From CBDBKE01 sp965218055 (GTDB lineage: Bacteria > Acidobacteriota > Terriglobia > JAJPHL01 > JAPKYU01), in contig CBDCKA010000002.1 of the NCBI GenBank assembly GCA_965218055.1, positions 62,001 through 126,000 on the forward strand: a stretch of 64,000 nt of DNA, read 5' to 3'. Positions within the stretch are counted from its first letter, which is position 1. Each line of letters starts with the position of its first letter. Position numbers and translations under genes: made by a program. This document shows, one piece after another, positions 1 to 7,715 of the stretch. The notes under the pieces are model-generated. The model saw only the letters and a program-made list of their open reading frames with translations, was not told the DNA's origin and made no database searches.

Positions 1-450
1 GTAGTTGAACGGGCTGATGGCGACAATCACCCCGCAGGGCACTCGCAAAGTAAAGCCGAACTTGCCCTGCGCGCCCGCCTGCGAATCCAGCGGCAAGGTC
101 TCGCCCCGGATCTGCGCGCCCTCGTAGGCGGACAGGCGCATCAGGTCCGGCATCCGGCCCGCTTCGACGCGCGACTCGCCCAGCGGCTTGCCTTCCTCCA
201 GGGTAATCGTTCTCGCAAAGTCCTCGACGGAGGCCTGCACCAGATCGGCAGCACGGAGCATGATCTGGCTGCGCTCGTACCCCGTCAATTGGGCCATCGC
301 TGCGGCTCCCTTTTCCGCTGCCGCCAGCGCCTGTTCGACTTGCTTGGAGGTGGCATCGGGAACGGAGTCCACCACCTCCCCCGAATAGGGCGCCTTCACC
401 TCTAGCATTTTGGGTGAGTCCACCCACTGACCTGCAACATACATTTTCAT
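1..450 (-). CDS. Aldehyde dehydrogenase family protein, N-terminal part (runs off window)
   Basis: The reverse strand from the ATG at 450 encodes about 150 residues, beginning MKMYVAGQWVDSP and reaching VPCGVIVAISPFNY at the window edge. This is the N-terminal NAD(P)-binding half of the aldehyde dehydrogenase superfamily: the opening GxW motif, the conserved EEGKP stretch and the P-G-V-(x)3-I-x-P-(F/W)-N block are visible. The catalytic Glu and Cys lie outside the window, so neither activity nor substrate can be judged. A GGAGG lies about 11 bases before the ATG. The gene is followed on the same strand side by an SDR gene, which suggests a small oxidation cluster. Confidence 0.85.
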   Translation of the reverse strand, partial: MKMYVAGQWVDSPKMLEVKAPYSGEVVDSVPDATSKQVEQALAAAEKGAAAMAQLTGYERSQIMLRAADLVQASVEDFARTITLEEGKPLGESRVEAGRMPDLMRLSAYEGAQIRGETLPLDSQAGAQGKFGFTLRVPCGVIVAISPFNY

Positions 451-577
451 GATTTGTCAGACCTCCATGCAGTCATCTCTCGGCCTCTGCCTCTGAACCA
501 AACTGCCGTCAACCAAGTTGGTCCCTCCGGGCGACGCGGCAAGCGCCGACACTGCCGTTCGGACAGCAAATGACGGG

Positions 578-1363
578 TCAATACATTAGCATGCCCCCAC
601 AAACATTGAACCCCTGTCCTGTGATGCCCGCCGACTCGTCGCTCGCTAGGAGCACGGCCAGGGGGACCATTTCGTCAGGTTCCAGCCGCCGGCCGATAGG
701 GGTCATGCGAGACTCCAGTTCTTCCACGCTCACGCCGAGGCGGTCCGCATCGTATTTCATGCGACGGTCGTTCATCACGGTGCGCACGGGCCCGGGACAA
801 ATGGCGTTCACCGTGATGCCCTGGCTGGCCGTCTCCAGGGCGAGCACTCGTGTCATGCCCAACAGCCCATGTTTGGAAGCTGTATACGCAACTCCATGGA
901 GAGAGGGAATCTTCGAGGCCACCGAAGCCACGTTGATGATCCGACCCTTTTTTTTCTTTAGCAAAATGGGCAGCACCGCCTTCGACAGCAGGTACGGCGC
1001 AGTGAGGTTCAACGCCAATGTAAGATGCCAGAACTCGTCGTTGAACTCTGTGAATGGCCGGGGATCGGCGCTGCTGCCGATCCCAGCGTTGTTCACCAAA
1101 ATGTCGATTGTTCCAAACTCCGCCTGAGTCCGTTCAACAATTCGCCGGGGCGCCTCAGCTTCCACAAAGTCGGCGGGAATGGCAACGGCCTTGCTTCCCA
1201 TTCCCCGGATCTGCTGGACTAGGGAGTCCAAGCCGCTCTCCGTGCGCGCTGTCACCGCGACCGAGGCCCCTTCGCCCGCGAAGCCGAGGGCGATCGCGTG
1301 GCCGATGCCCCGGCTGGCTCCGGTAACCAGCGCTACACGGGTTTCCAACTTTCGCGCTCGCAT
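578..1363 (-). CDS. SDR family NAD(P)-dependent oxidoreductase
   Basis: A 261-residue classical short-chain dehydrogenase/reductase. The start at 1363 (MRARKLETRV) puts the cofactor motif TGASRGIG at residues 14-21, NNAG at 91-94, catalytic Ser near 147 and the YTASK pair at Tyr160/Lys164. This is the spacing of 250-aa FabG/glucose-dehydrogenase-like members. The frame stays open upstream for 170 more codons, but that extension has no SDR similarity and would run through the divergent MFS gene, so it is rejected. The substrate cannot be read from sequence. It is divergent from the MFS gene at 1460 with a 96-bp gap holding a perfect palindrome, which suggests shared control. Confidence 0.88.
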   Translation of the reverse strand: MRARKLETRVALVTGASRGIGHAIALGFAGEGASVAVTARTESGLDSLVQQIRGMGSKAVAIPADFVEAEAPRRIVERTQAEFGTIDILVNNAGIGSSADPRPFTEFNDEFWHLTLALNLTAPYLLSKAVLPILLKKKKGRIINVASVASKIPSLHGVAYTASKHGLLGMTRVLALETASQGITVNAICPGPVRTVMNDRRMKYDADRLGVSVEELESRMTPIGRRLEPDEMVPLAVLLASDESAGITGQGFNVCGGMLMY

Positions 1364-1389
1364 AAAGGTACGTTTGGAACCGGCGCGTA

Positions 1390-1402
1390 CTATACTGTAT
1401 AG
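1390..1402. promoter_or_regulatory. Perfect palindrome between divergent SDR and MFS genes
   Basis: CTATACTGTATAG is a 13-bp perfect inverted repeat with 6-bp arms around a central T. It sits 27 bp before the SDR start and 57 bp before the MFS start. On both strands it contains a -10-like hexamer (TATACT forward, TATACA reverse). It could be an overlapping divergent promoter or an operator for a dimeric repressor. No good -35 is visible on either side. The role is inference. Confidence 0.4.
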
Positions 1403-1459
1403 CCCATTTCGCTGGCAAGAGGGCGGGACCAGGAACTTACTCAAGAAAGGATTCCGTCG

Positions 1460-2776
1460 ATGAACACGCCCAATGCGGCGCGCTTGTATAAGGCAAGCTG
1501 CGTGGCGCTGATCGTCACCGCTATTGCGTTCGCCGTTCGCGGCGCCATCATGAGCGAACTGGGCCGGGAATTTGGCCTGAGCGGCGCAGATCTGGGATGG
1601 ATCGCCGGTGCTGCCTTCTGGGGCACTATGGTGTCGCTGTTTTGCTCCGGCCCCCTCTGCGACGTGCTGGGGATGAGGCGCTTGATGTGGGGGGCCTGGG
1701 TAGGCCACGTTTTGGGCACCGTACTCACCGTTTACTCGGTCGGGTTCTGGTCCCTGTTTTTCTCGACGGTTCTGATTGGAGTTGCCAACGGCTTTGTCGA
1801 AGGAGCGACCAACCCTCTGGTCGCAACCCTCTACCCGGAGGAAAAAACCAAGAAGCTGAATCAGTACCACGCCTGGTGGCCCGGTGGAATCGTCATCGGC
1901 GGTTTAGCCGCCTACCTGCTGCAGGACCTCGGCGCGAACTGGCAAATCCAGGTGGGAATCGTGCTGATACCCACCGTCATCTACGGGGTCATGTTTTTCC
2001 GGCAGCCGTTTCCCGCGACCGAGCGGGTCGCCTCGGGAGTCTCGACCCGAAAGATGTTCACCGAATGCCTCCGGCCGCTGTTTTTGTTCATGGTCATGTG
2101 CATGTTTCTGACCGGCGCCACCGAAACCGGTACCAACCAGTTTATCCCGCTGTTGCTGGAAAACTCCGGCATTTCCGGCATCCTGATCCTGGTGTGGGTA
2201 AACGCCATCATGATGGTGGCGCGTCTGGGCGTGGGCCCGATGGTGCGGCTGCTGACCACCCCCGGGCTGCTCCTGTTTGCTACGGCGTTCGCGGCCATGG
2301 GGCTTTATGGGATGAGTTATGTGCACGGGCCTGCCTCGCTGCTGGCTGTTGCCGCCGTTTACGCTGCGGGAGTCTGCTATTTCTGGCCGACGATGCTGGG
2401 ATTTGTTTCGGAGCGCTTGCCTGCCTCCGGCGCTATGGGCATGGCGGTCATCGGCAGCGGCGGTATGCTCTCGATGGCGATAGCGCTTCCGTTGGTTGGC
2501 GGCCTCTACGACCAGCAACTGGCCGCCGCGCTGCCCGCGGGCACCACGGTGGAAATATTGCGGGCGGCAGCCGCGGGCACAACCGCCGCGACACAGTGGA
2601 CAGCGGTCCAGTTCTCGGCGGGCTCGGCCACATTGCGGCACCTGGTCGTGCTGCCGGCTGTGCTGATCACGGCTTTTACGTTCCTGGTGCTGCAGCAACG
2701 GGGCAAAGGGGTCGTCAGGCTGGAACAGGCTCGAGCGCAGAGCGTTGAGGCTGAAGCAGTGGGCCTGGAGGACTGA
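1460..2776 (+). CDS. MFS transporter
   Basis: A 438-residue polytopic membrane protein with about 12 hydrophobic segments, beginning MNTPNAARLYKASC. It has the major-facilitator signature after TM2 (CDVLGMRRLM, a D-x-x-G-x-R-R variant), and its length matches MFS_1 permeases. The start follows an AAGAAAGGA ribosome site. It should move a small solute across the inner membrane with a proton or ion. The neighbours (SDR, TIM-barrel isomerase 85 bp downstream on the same strand) suggest a sugar, polyol or organic acid, but this is inference from context. The C-terminal 35 residues are hydrophilic and likely cytoplasmic. Confidence 0.85.
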   Translation: MNTPNAARLYKASCVALIVTAIAFAVRGAIMSELGREFGLSGADLGWIAGAAFWGTMVSLFCSGPLCDVLGMRRLMWGAWVGHVLGTVLTVYSVGFWSLFFSTVLIGVANGFVEGATNPLVATLYPEEKTKKLNQYHAWWPGGIVIGGLAAYLLQDLGANWQIQVGIVLIPTVIYGVMFFRQPFPATERVASGVSTRKMFTECLRPLFLFMVMCMFLTGATETGTNQFIPLLLENSGISGILILVWVNAIMMVARLGVGPMVRLLTTPGLLLFATAFAAMGLYGMSYVHGPASLLAVAAVYAAGVCYFWPTMLGFVSERLPASGAMGMAVIGSGGMLSMAIALPLVGGLYDQQLAAALPAGTTVEILRAAAAGTTAATQWTAVQFSAGSATLRHLVVLPAVLITAFTFLVLQQRGKGVVRLEQARAQSVEAEAVGLED

Positions 2777-2860
2777 GGGACAAGCCGCGCCGGCTAGAAC
2801 ACAGTTGGGGGCCAGGACGCTGGCCGTCAACAAGGCCATTATGAGAAAGGAGTACTTCCG

Positions 2861-3748
2861 ATGAAGGTGCGTATTGGCACGGGCCCCGATAGCTGGGGAG
2901 TTTGGTTTCCGAGCGATCCAAAACAGATTCCGTGGCAGCGGTATCTGGACGAAGCCGTAGTCGCCGGTTATGAATATACGGAACTGGGCCCCCACGGATA
3001 CATGCCAACCGACCCGGCCCAGTTGGGCAAAGAACTGGAGCGCCGGGGGCTCAAGCTGATCGCAGGCACTGCAATGGCTCACCTGGATGACCCAGCCGAA
3101 TGGCCAAACATGGAACAGCAGGTGCGCGGGTCGTGCGAAAGCGTTCGCGCCCTGGGCGGGTTTTTCCTCGTCCTGATCGACGATGTCTACTCAAACCTGT
3201 TCACGGGTGAACCCACCGCTCCCAAGGATCTGGGTTCCGACGCCTGGAAGCGGTTGATTGACAACGCGCACCGGGTGGCGGACATCGTGGTGGACGAATA
3301 CGGGCTGAAGGTGATGTTCCATCCACATGCCGAGACGCACGTGGAGTACGAACACCAGATTGAACCTTTCCTGGAGCAGACCGATCCGAAACGGATCTCT
3401 CTCTGCTTGGACGTGGGTCACCATTCCTATCGCGGCGGCGATCCGGTTCGCTTTATGAAGAAGCACCATAAGCGAGTGGGCTATCTGCACTTCAAGAGCG
3501 TGGACCGGAAATTGCAGAAGAAAGTGGAGGCCGAGAAGATCCCCTTCGCCCACGCGGTGGCCATGGACCTGTTCTGCGAGCCGTCGGTCGGCGCGGTGGA
3601 CTTTCCCGCTTTCCGCGACGTTCTCCGCGAGATCGATTTCGACGGATATGCCCTTGTGGAGCAGGACATGTACCCCTGCCCCTTTGATAAGCCGCTGCCC
3701 TTCGCCAAGCGGAGCCTGGAATACCTCAAAGAAATCGGAATCGGCTGA
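2861..3748 (+). CDS. Sugar phosphate isomerase/epimerase family TIM-barrel protein (IolE-like)
   Basis: A 295-residue xylose-isomerase-like TIM barrel. The opening KVRIGTGPDSWGVWF resembles the start of inosose dehydratase (IolE). The divalent-metal ligands of the family are recognisable in order: Glu in YTELGP, His/Glu in HPHAETHVEY, Asp-His in CLDVGHHSYRG, His in LHFKSVD and Glu in LVEQDMYP. Family members isomerise, epimerise or dehydrate sugars and inositols; the exact substrate is not readable. The start has a strong GAGAAAGGAG site. It lies on the same strand behind the MFS gene (84-bp gap), consistent with uptake followed by conversion of a polyol or keto-sugar. Confidence 0.85.
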   Translation: MKVRIGTGPDSWGVWFPSDPKQIPWQRYLDEAVVAGYEYTELGPHGYMPTDPAQLGKELERRGLKLIAGTAMAHLDDPAEWPNMEQQVRGSCESVRALGGFFLVLIDDVYSNLFTGEPTAPKDLGSDAWKRLIDNAHRVADIVVDEYGLKVMFHPHAETHVEYEHQIEPFLEQTDPKRISLCLDVGHHSYRGGDPVRFMKKHHKRVGYLHFKSVDRKLQKKVEAEKIPFAHAVAMDLFCEPSVGAVDFPAFRDVLREIDFDGYALVEQDMYPCPFDKPLPFAKRSLEYLKEIGIG

Positions 3749-3855
3749 AACACGGCGGGCGAGGGGCCTAAAGGGAGAGTCTCATCCCTCAAGCGCGAGG
3801 CAATGCGTCGCTCCGGCGCCACTGGCAGCCCGGCAGACCTGGCGATGGGAATGGC

Positions 3856-5565
3856 TCAATAAAGCGCGATAGCGCGGCCGGGAGCGCCGTGGGCGTCGCG
3901 AATCTTGATGGGGGCAAACAGCAGATACGCTTTCCCGGGAAGCTGCTCGAAATTGGTCAGGTACTCAATGCCGACCATGCCCTTGCTTCCCAGTGCCCAG
4001 TAGGTCATCAGCGCCCGGCGGGGCTCCACGCCTCCGAGCGTGGGCGCATCAATGCCAACGGCCCGTATCCCCTTGCCGGCCAGGTAAGCGATGACCTCGG
4101 GACCCGGTGCTGGCCAGCCCTCGCTGCGGCCGTTGATGGGATCGTCAAGGCAGCCAAGGGCCTTGGGGTCCTTTCCCGACGGCGTACAACGCGGGCTGTG
4201 GCCGGTATGAAAGACAACGATCTCGCCCGGTTTCAGCGGGCCGTTTTTCTTCTCGTAGCGAGTCACGTGGGCGGGCTTGATTTCGGGAGACGCAGGCCAG
4301 TTGCTGCGGTCCGTGGAGCCCACCAGATCACGCACATCCACTACCCGCAGCCACCCGCTAGTCTGTGAGAGAGGAACCTTGTCCACGGTCACCTCGCTGG
4401 TGCCGCGAGGGCCAAACTGTTTTTCGTACTCGGCCAGCCAGCCTTGCACCTCGGCCGAGTAGCTGCTGTTGGAGAAACCGGTGGGCGGTAAAGCGTAGAC
4501 CGGCGGCACAAGGTGGGTGCCGGTGTGGGAATCCATGACGTGCAACACGTGGGAGGCCTCTGTTTCCGGACCATAGGCAAACAGCGCCGTCTTGAGGGGC
4601 TGGCGATGATTTCCGTATCCGGTTCCGGGCCACCACACGGGCAGGTTGTCGGCAACGATGATCGAAAGGTCCAGGACCCTCTTGTTGCGGGCTGACTCAA
4701 TCAACTGCCCGGCCAGGGGTGAGCCGATGACCGCCACGGCGCGCGCCTCGGTGGCCATGGCGCCCGCGTACTTCGGAGAAAGCACGCCGTACAAGGCCCC
4801 TGTCGGCGGCAGTTGTCCAAAACCGGTTGCTGCTTCGGTCCAGATCATTCCGTATTTCAGGCCGGCCGTATGCGTCGGCGCGGCAAGATCGGGAATCGGA
4901 CCCATGCTCGGGCTGTCGGTAGCAGCAGCCCGCACGCCCCGCTTGGCGATGTATTCCATGGCTTCCGGAGTGGGATCCGGCCAGGCCGGCGTGCGCCCTT
5001 CCAGTGGATCGGCCACAAATCGCCTGCCCTCGGGCAGGGGAAGGTAGTAGGCATCGCTATATCCGCTGGCGAAAAGCACTACGTCGCCTGGGCCTAGCGC
5101 ACGGTGCTTTTTTTCCCATGCCTGAATATCGCTGGCCTGGATCAGGCTGCTGTGCCCTTTGGCGGCGCGGTCCCGCAGGTGAGCGACGTCAATCACACAG
5201 GCCTCGCCGACAAACTGCCATGCCGGAACACTTTCCGCGAACAGGAGGCCGGCCGGCCCCGCATTCGGGAGGCCGGAACCGGGTTTGGGAATGGAGTGCG
5301 GCGGCGTATCCAGTTGGGTGGCGGTGTTCCCCTCCATGATGATGACGTCGCTATTGTAAGGGCTACTTGGGCCAATGCGAAGGTAGTGGTGGATGTGGAA
5401 CAGCGGAAAGTCGCTCCGGGGCCACGGTCCCGGTAAGTCCGGGGCGACCAGCAACGAGAGATCGGCGACACGGGGGGTTGCTGTTGGTACGGGCGCGGTG
5501 CTCGCGGTCGCTACAAGAAACACCGCCACGGCGATCAGTGGGATAAGAAATTGACGTCGGGCCAT
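3856..5565 (-). CDS. Secreted tandem-domain cyclase family protein (two kynurenine-formamidase-like domains)
   Basis: 569 residues from the ATG at 5565, chosen because GGAAGGAG lies about 9 bases before it; a TTG 21 bases upstream is also in frame. A signal peptide (RRQFLIPLIAVAVFLVATAST) is followed by two copies of the cyclase/kynurenine formamidase fold, roughly residues 30-285 and 295-569. The family metal motif is HxGTHxDxPxH. Domain 1 reads NTATQLDTPPH (residues 80-90) and has lost both first-half histidines. Domain 2 reads HTGTHLVPPVY (residues 347-357) and has lost the Asp and last His. Each domain keeps the half the other lacks. The family hydrolyses or dehydrates small amides and lactones; whether this one is catalytic is open. 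Compare the intact single-domain relative at 57973. Confidence 0.8.
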   Translation of the reverse strand: MARRQFLIPLIAVAVFLVATASTAPVPTATPRVADLSLLVAPDLPGPWPRSDFPLFHIHHYLRIGPSSPYNSDVIIMEGNTATQLDTPPHSIPKPGSGLPNAGPAGLLFAESVPAWQFVGEACVIDVAHLRDRAAKGHSSLIQASDIQAWEKKHRALGPGDVVLFASGYSDAYYLPLPEGRRFVADPLEGRTPAWPDPTPEAMEYIAKRGVRAAATDSPSMGPIPDLAAPTHTAGLKYGMIWTEAATGFGQLPPTGALYGVLSPKYAGAMATEARAVAVIGSPLAGQLIESARNKRVLDLSIIVADNLPVWWPGTGYGNHRQPLKTALFAYGPETEASHVLHVMDSHTGTHLVPPVYALPPTGFSNSSYSAEVQGWLAEYEKQFGPRGTSEVTVDKVPLSQTSGWLRVVDVRDLVGSTDRSNWPASPEIKPAHVTRYEKKNGPLKPGEIVVFHTGHSPRCTPSGKDPKALGCLDDPINGRSEGWPAPGPEVIAYLAGKGIRAVGIDAPTLGGVEPRRALMTYWALGSKGMVGIEYLTNFEQLPGKAYLLFAPIKIRDAHGAPGRAIALY

Positions 5566-5680
5566 TCTAGAGGTCTCTCCTTCCAACGGATTCAGTTAGA
5601 AAACTTCGGCGCCCTGCGGCGGCAAATCGGCGACCGTCTTGCCCTGAGGACGGTGCGAGACTGTGGGGTGGGGGGAAGCA

Positions 5681-6046
5681 TCAAAGGCGATCGATCGATT
5701 CCACCTGAATGGTTTGGCCCTTCAGCGTTCCGCTAACCTTGATCCCAATCTCCTTCTCGTCTTTCCGGGCAGCCTTCAACAGTTCCGTCGCCTTCTTGGT
5801 GCCGGACTCGTCAAACTTCAGGAACTGACCGTTCCGCTGCACCAGTCCGTACCCTGTCTTGGCGCAACCGAGCATGCAACTGACAGGGTGCGCGCTCACA
5901 TCCTGGCTCTTGCACGCCACGTCGCTGAGCCAGCCCTCCCAGGTCTCCGCAATGGCTGGTGAAGCCATCAGGCATCCCAGTGCCAGAATAGCAGCGCACC
6001 TTCTGACCGTTCGCAACCCGACCGGTCGCAACATTGTACAAAGCAT
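5681..6046 (-). CDS. Small secreted protein of unknown function
   Basis: 121 residues with a clear signal peptide (RRCAAILALGCLMASPAIA) followed by ETWEGWLSDVACK. The mature part has a Cys pattern CKSQD..HPVSCMLGC, an acidic-basic middle, and a C-terminal stretch (KVSGTLKGQTIQVESI) like the small OB/beta domains of periplasmic proteins. Similar short secreted proteins with a W-x-G-x-(V/L)-S-D-x-x-C start are frequent in Acidobacteria; no function is known to me. It lies on the same strand upstream of the tandem cyclase gene (115-bp gap), so co-transcription is possible. The start at 6046 is preceded by a G-rich stretch rather than a textbook ribosome site. Confidence 0.65.
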   Translation of the reverse strand: MLCTMLRPVGLRTVRRCAAILALGCLMASPAIAETWEGWLSDVACKSQDVSAHPVSCMLGCAKTGYGLVQRNGQFLKFDESGTKKATELLKAARKDEKEIGIKVSGTLKGQTIQVESIDRL

Positions 6047-6366
6047 AAGCCCCCTTAGCGCCAGACTAGGTTCCCGGAGCCACCTAGACTGTAAATAGAA
6101 AGCCCGGGCCGGTCAAGCGCGAAGCTGCTCGCCGCCCCTGCCAGTCGGTCTGCGACACGCTTAGCGCTCAAGTAAAGCCTAGTGTTCACGTGCAGACCTC
6201 GGTCGTCCCGGCGTCGCCTGACGCGTTTCGGGGTGCCTACTCGACTCCGTTAGGGAGGCGAACAGGTGTTGCTCGCCGAGGCGGATTGGTCTAGTCTAAG
6301 CTGCGGCCACGCCGGTAGCTCTGATGTCCTAACCCGACATTTGCGCCGGAGAAAGGAGCATGGCTC
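6047..6366. other. Intergenic region without recognisable gene
   Basis: 320 bases between divergent genes. No coding frame or RNA fold stands out. The only clear signal is the AAGGAG at 6353-6358 that serves the lipoprotein gene starting at 6367. Confidence 0.6.
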
Positions 6367-7236
6367 ATGGTGCGGCGCACGTTCATTCTGGTTGGTATTC
6401 TCTGCTTGGTGACTGGCGCTTGCTCTCCCCGCGGTCCTGCCCGCGGCTCACCGGAGTGGCTGCTCCAGGCAGCGCTGGATACTTACGCCGCCGGCGACCT
6501 GGAAAAGACGGTCGAGCACCTGGAGAATCTGGAACGGAGCGAGGGCAGCCCTCACGTGCCACGTGCGCGCATTTGGCGCATCATCCTGACGTTCGGAATC
6601 GCCCATGGTCACCTGGAAATGGCGGAGGCCTACTCTGCCGGCTCAAGGATTGCCGGCGCCAACAAGACCGCCCTTCTGTTGGGAAAAGGGACGCACCTGA
6701 AGGAAGCCCGCAGGTACGCCTTCTACGCGCTGGAAGCCTCCGAGGCTTTTTTCAAGGAGTCTTCCGACCAGCCGGTGGTGCTGGAATTCCCCTTCCCCAA
6801 AGGGACTGCCGCCCCGGTGACGGAACTGGAGCGCGTCTATGGCGGATTGCCCCTGGGAGCAGAGCAACGCGGGCCAGTGAAGGTGAAAGCGCTGGATCGT
6901 GGAGTGGTACGGGCGGTCAGCACTGTGTTGACCTCAGCCGATGATTCTGCCGGAGCGCAGCAAGCGCTGCAGTCGGGTCGCGCCGAAGTACCTCCGGCGC
7001 GTTTCTTGCTGGCCGTAGCCACCATGATGGAAAAGTTCTCTCCCATCTTTGATCGCAGCGGGCTGGGCGAGATGGGCGTGCTGGAGGTGGTTCGGAAGCG
7101 TGCTCTCAAGACCATCGAGCGGGTGCTGGCGCTCGAGCCGGATGAGGAGACCGCAACGGCGGCCAAGGAGTTGCAGGCCGGCCTGGAAAAGGCCCTCGAG
7201 GCGCTGGCCAGCAAGACGGCCGCCAAAACCCGTTAG
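6367..7236 (+). CDS. Putative lipoprotein with helical repeats, unknown function
   Basis: 289 residues. The N-terminus MVRRTFILVGILCLVTGAC is a lipoprotein-type signal with the candidate acylated Cys at residue 19. The rest is mostly alpha-helical, with TPR-like spacing (WLLQAALDTYAAGDLEKTVEHLENLE; LEMAEAYSAG; ALKTIERVLALEPDEETATAAKEL), so it may be a repeat scaffold resembling TatT-type components. I do not recognise a specific family. An ATG at 6360 in another frame is closer to the ribosome site, but only the 6367 frame makes a signal peptide and a long helical protein. It converges with the XRE gene, with stop codons about 17 bases apart. Confidence 0.65.
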   Translation: MVRRTFILVGILCLVTGACSPRGPARGSPEWLLQAALDTYAAGDLEKTVEHLENLERSEGSPHVPRARIWRIILTFGIAHGHLEMAEAYSAGSRIAGANKTALLLGKGTHLKEARRYAFYALEASEAFFKESSDQPVVLEFPFPKGTAAPVTELERVYGGLPLGAEQRGPVKVKALDRGVVRAVSTVLTSADDSAGAQQALQSGRAEVPPARFLLAVATMMEKFSPIFDRSGLGEMGVLEVVRKRALKTIERVLALEPDEETATAAKELQAGLEKALEALASKTAAKTR

Positions 7237-7252
7237 CCAACCCCGGCAACGG

Positions 7253-7582
7253 CTAGGCGGGTCCCGCCAAACGACGAATCATTTCCAGGATCTGCTCCCG
7301 CTCCTCAGCCGAGAGCACCGGGACGTAGCGGCGCATCTCTTCCAGGAACTGCTGCTCGTTGGGTTCTGCGTTGCCGGAAGGGGCATCGGCTCCCAAGAAC
7401 ATGTCCACCAGTTGCGTTTCCATGGCCCGCGCAATCCGGGACAGGGTTTCGATGCTGGGAACCGTGTGGCCGTTTTCTACGCGTGAGATGTAGCAGCGCA
7501 TCAGTCCCGTGCGCTTCTCCAGGTCCCCCTGGGAGAGGCCACGCTTCTGCCGAAGGTTGCGGATTGAGATGCCGACATTCAT
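7253..7582 (-). CDS. XRE family transcriptional regulator
   Basis: 109 residues. Residues about 5-62 form a Cro/C1-type helix-turn-helix: IRNLRQKRGLSQGDLEKRTGL then YISRVENGHTVPSIETLSRIARAME. The C-terminal 45 residues are a charged helix (EEMRRYVPVLSAEEREQILEMIRRL). Such short XRE proteins are DNA-binding repressors or activators; the target is unknown. It is convergent with the lipoprotein gene and divergent, by about 130 bp, from the AddB-like gene at 7716. Confidence 0.85.
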   Translation of the reverse strand: MNVGISIRNLRQKRGLSQGDLEKRTGLMRCYISRVENGHTVPSIETLSRIARAMETQLVDMFLGADAPSGNAEPNEQQFLEEMRRYVPVLSAEEREQILEMIRRLAGPA

Positions 7583-7715
7583 CTCGCTATCTATGCTTGG
7601 GCAGAATATAGCGCAGCCTCACCCCGCAGCCAAGCAGGAAATTTTTTTCTTCGCCGGCCGTGCGCCAGGCGATCCGCCTGGATCCCTGCAGGCTGCGGTA
7701 GAATCGCGGTGACGA

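Noticed and set aside
1364..1870. N-terminal extension of the SDR frame by 170 codons
   Set aside because: The extension is antisense to the MFS gene, low in complexity and unlike any SDR; the ATG at 1363 gives the canonical motif positions.
1597..2748. Long alternative-frame ORF (383 codons) over the MFS gene
   Set aside because: Arg/Gly/Pro-rich shadow frame of a clear 12-TM transporter.
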